Assembly (NCBI GenBank): GCA_963969395.1
Contig: OZ017797.1
Coordinates: 35,526,001 to 35,590,000, forward strand
Length of the DNA: 64,000 nt
DNA from: Pseudoscleropodium purum
Lineage: Eukaryota; Streptophyta; Bryopsida; Hypnales; Brachytheciaceae
Reading direction: 5' to 3'
The first letter of the stretch is position 1, and each line of letters starts with the position of its first letter. The notes beneath the pieces are model-generated. The model ran no database searches. It was not told where the DNA came from and saw only the letters and a program-made list of their open reading frames with translations. Shown here piece by piece: positions 62,717 through 64,000 of the stretch. A program made the translations under genes and the position numbers.

Positions 62717-64000
62717 TTAATCATCACTGGCACGCATAGAGAGACCCAGCTCACAACATAGAGATTGAAGGCCAGGTTCTTCAAGTAAACTAAATGCACA
62801 TATGCCGTAATATGAGTGCAGAAGGTCTGGATACCCGTATGGAAGTTTACTAAAGCCACCCCACTGCACAAAAGCACCAAATCAGTCTACCAAAACGTGG
62901 AATTGCAAAAAGTAAACCAAAACACTCTTCTAGCCCTCGCTCTTCTCAAATCCCTTGATGCAAGAATCAAATTTCTTTTGAACAAAGGCATGCCCAGTAA
63001 CCCACCTACAAGCGTCCAAATAAGCATGAGTATACTTCTTAATATAAGACTGTCTTAATTATTTCTGGCAACTGAACGAGAATCCCAATGGATATTAGCA
63101 TGTATATTTGGACACCATACGAATTAACTTTGAACTTTTAAGTAATGATTATAGGTGTCCTCAAAATCGATCTTAGGCTCTTATGTTCAGACCGATCATA
63201 TTTAAGGCACGAAATTGTTAGCGTCGCTTTAAGGTAAGTGATGCAATTAGGTATGGTTGCCTTCAACATGTGGTTATAAACCGTTTAATAAGATAACTTA
63301 CCCCCGTTTGACAAGTGAGAAGAAAAGCTCGCAGTTCCGCAGTGTTGCACAAATCATACGTGCCCAGCATCTTCAATGAGCTCCCTACCCTGCACAAACC
63401 AAACTCTAGATAATCGTCAGAAATTATTTCAAAACATAATAGCACTTAACAAGAAACTTTTGAGCTAGCGTGTGCAATTGCATGCTAAGAGGATCAGCAT
63501 TTCAGAAATTAAAAGAACGGTATGTAAGTAGACATCAAAAGAAGGTGAATCTGAGATGAAAGTACCAGAATGCGTAGCAAGTGTCTGCAGGCTTGTTCAC
63601 TCTTCCTTGGAAACCTCCAGATTCAGACTGTCTCTGTCCTCAGAAAAATAGAGCACATCCAAAAATCCATTTATCAACCAAAGATCTGAATTGAAGGGCT
63701 TGAAAAATTGGTTTTTCCACTTCATACTGCAAGTTATAGTCACAAAAGACTCCAAAAAAAATGCACTGAGATATTCTAATGCACGAGGGTGGAGGAGATT
63801 CGGATAGAATGTGACCAAAACACAGCATGCTAGTCACTTACTCGAACACACCAACCTACAAGGCCTGGCCTATCCAGAGTTGCGGCTACAGGTCCCAGGT
63901 CATGAAGAGGCTTGCTGTGAAGCCTACCCATGAGCTTCAGACTGGCAAGGGCAACATACGTCCCACCCCCTGTTCAACAATCGGATATGAGAATAACAGT
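62717..64000 (-). CDS. GGB: Protein geranylgeranyltransferase type I beta subunit, 3' part
   Basis: Four exons in phase are visible: 63969-63842, 63633-63566, 63389-63302 and 62863-62717 (stop at 62717-62719); the 5' exons lie beyond the right edge. The enzyme, with the shared alpha subunit, attaches geranylgeranyl to C-terminal CaaL cysteines of Rho/ROP-type GTPases and other proteins in the cytosol. The prenyltransferase repeat phrase GGTYVALASLKLMG opens the fragment. NKPADTCYAFWVG supplies the zinc ligands Asp and Cys, and PDLLHSYYG the zinc-binding His. The wording NKP-DTCY-FWVG is typical of type I beta; the farnesyltransferase and Rab subunits differ there. The protein ends shortly after the last helix, at SMRASDD. 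Confidence 0.88.

Noticed and set aside
62816..63058. 80-codon plus-strand open frame
   Set aside because: Overlaps the last GGB exon and intron in antisense.

Overview
This is a nuclear plant genome window. Genes are split by GT-AG introns, three of them carry N-terminal stretches that look like plastid transit peptides, one intron holds plant-type TTTAGGG telomere repeats, and the wide AT-rich spacers are full of decayed transposons. I cannot name the species. The transposon-like genes are of a kind I associate with seed-free land plants, so a moss, liverwort, lycophyte or fern is my guess, held weakly.

Five protein-coding genes could be rebuilt exon by exon with consistent reading phase, plus one two-exon gene of unknown function. 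(1) 10535-14319 (+): a cinnamoyl-CoA-reductase-like SDR, 6 exons, 319 aa. (2) 38600-44007 (+): a gamma-glutamyltransferase, 7 exons, 631 aa, with an N-terminal membrane anchor. (3) 47108-48519 (+): an unknown acidic, probably plastid-targeted protein, 2 exons. (4) 51007-54723 (-): a pheophytinase-like alpha/beta hydrolase, 7 exons, 576 aa. (5) 55443-58524 (-): a class I fructose-bisphosphate aldolase, 12 exons, 402 aa, with one GC-AG intron and an unusual tail. (6) 62717 to the right edge (-): the 3' part of the geranylgeranyltransferase type I beta subunit. Genes 4 and 5 lie head to tail, 719 bp apart; chlorophyll breakdown and Calvin-cycle/plastid glycolysis share the plastid but nothing suggests co-regulation.

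Region by region: 1-10 kb is AT-rich and holds a decayed intron-containing SWIM-type transposase-like gene (about 4.9-7.7 kb) and two about 0.9-kb inverted-terminal-repeat elements. 10-14.3 kb is the reductase gene. 14.9-21.4 kb is a long decayed intron-containing gene whose remnants read as a ParB-like domain followed by a DNA-methyltransferase-like domain. 23.1-24.2 kb is a non-autonomous CACTA element with a clear target duplication. 24.4-25.2 kb is a gag-like retroelement remnant. 25.6-27.5, 34.3-34.5 and 61.4-62.4 kb hold more members of the TTAA-bounded family. 31.7-32.6 kb is a second CACTA-like element. 38.6-58.5 kb is the gene-dense part.

The most unusual observations are the family of elements whose termini read TTAA-CCCCT...AGGGG-TTAA, a piggyBac-like rule; the decayed ParB/methyltransferase gene; and an intron of the pheophytinase gene made almost wholly of a 241-bp tandem repeat that includes the splice acceptor itself. 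All calls come from reading the sequence; no database search was possible.
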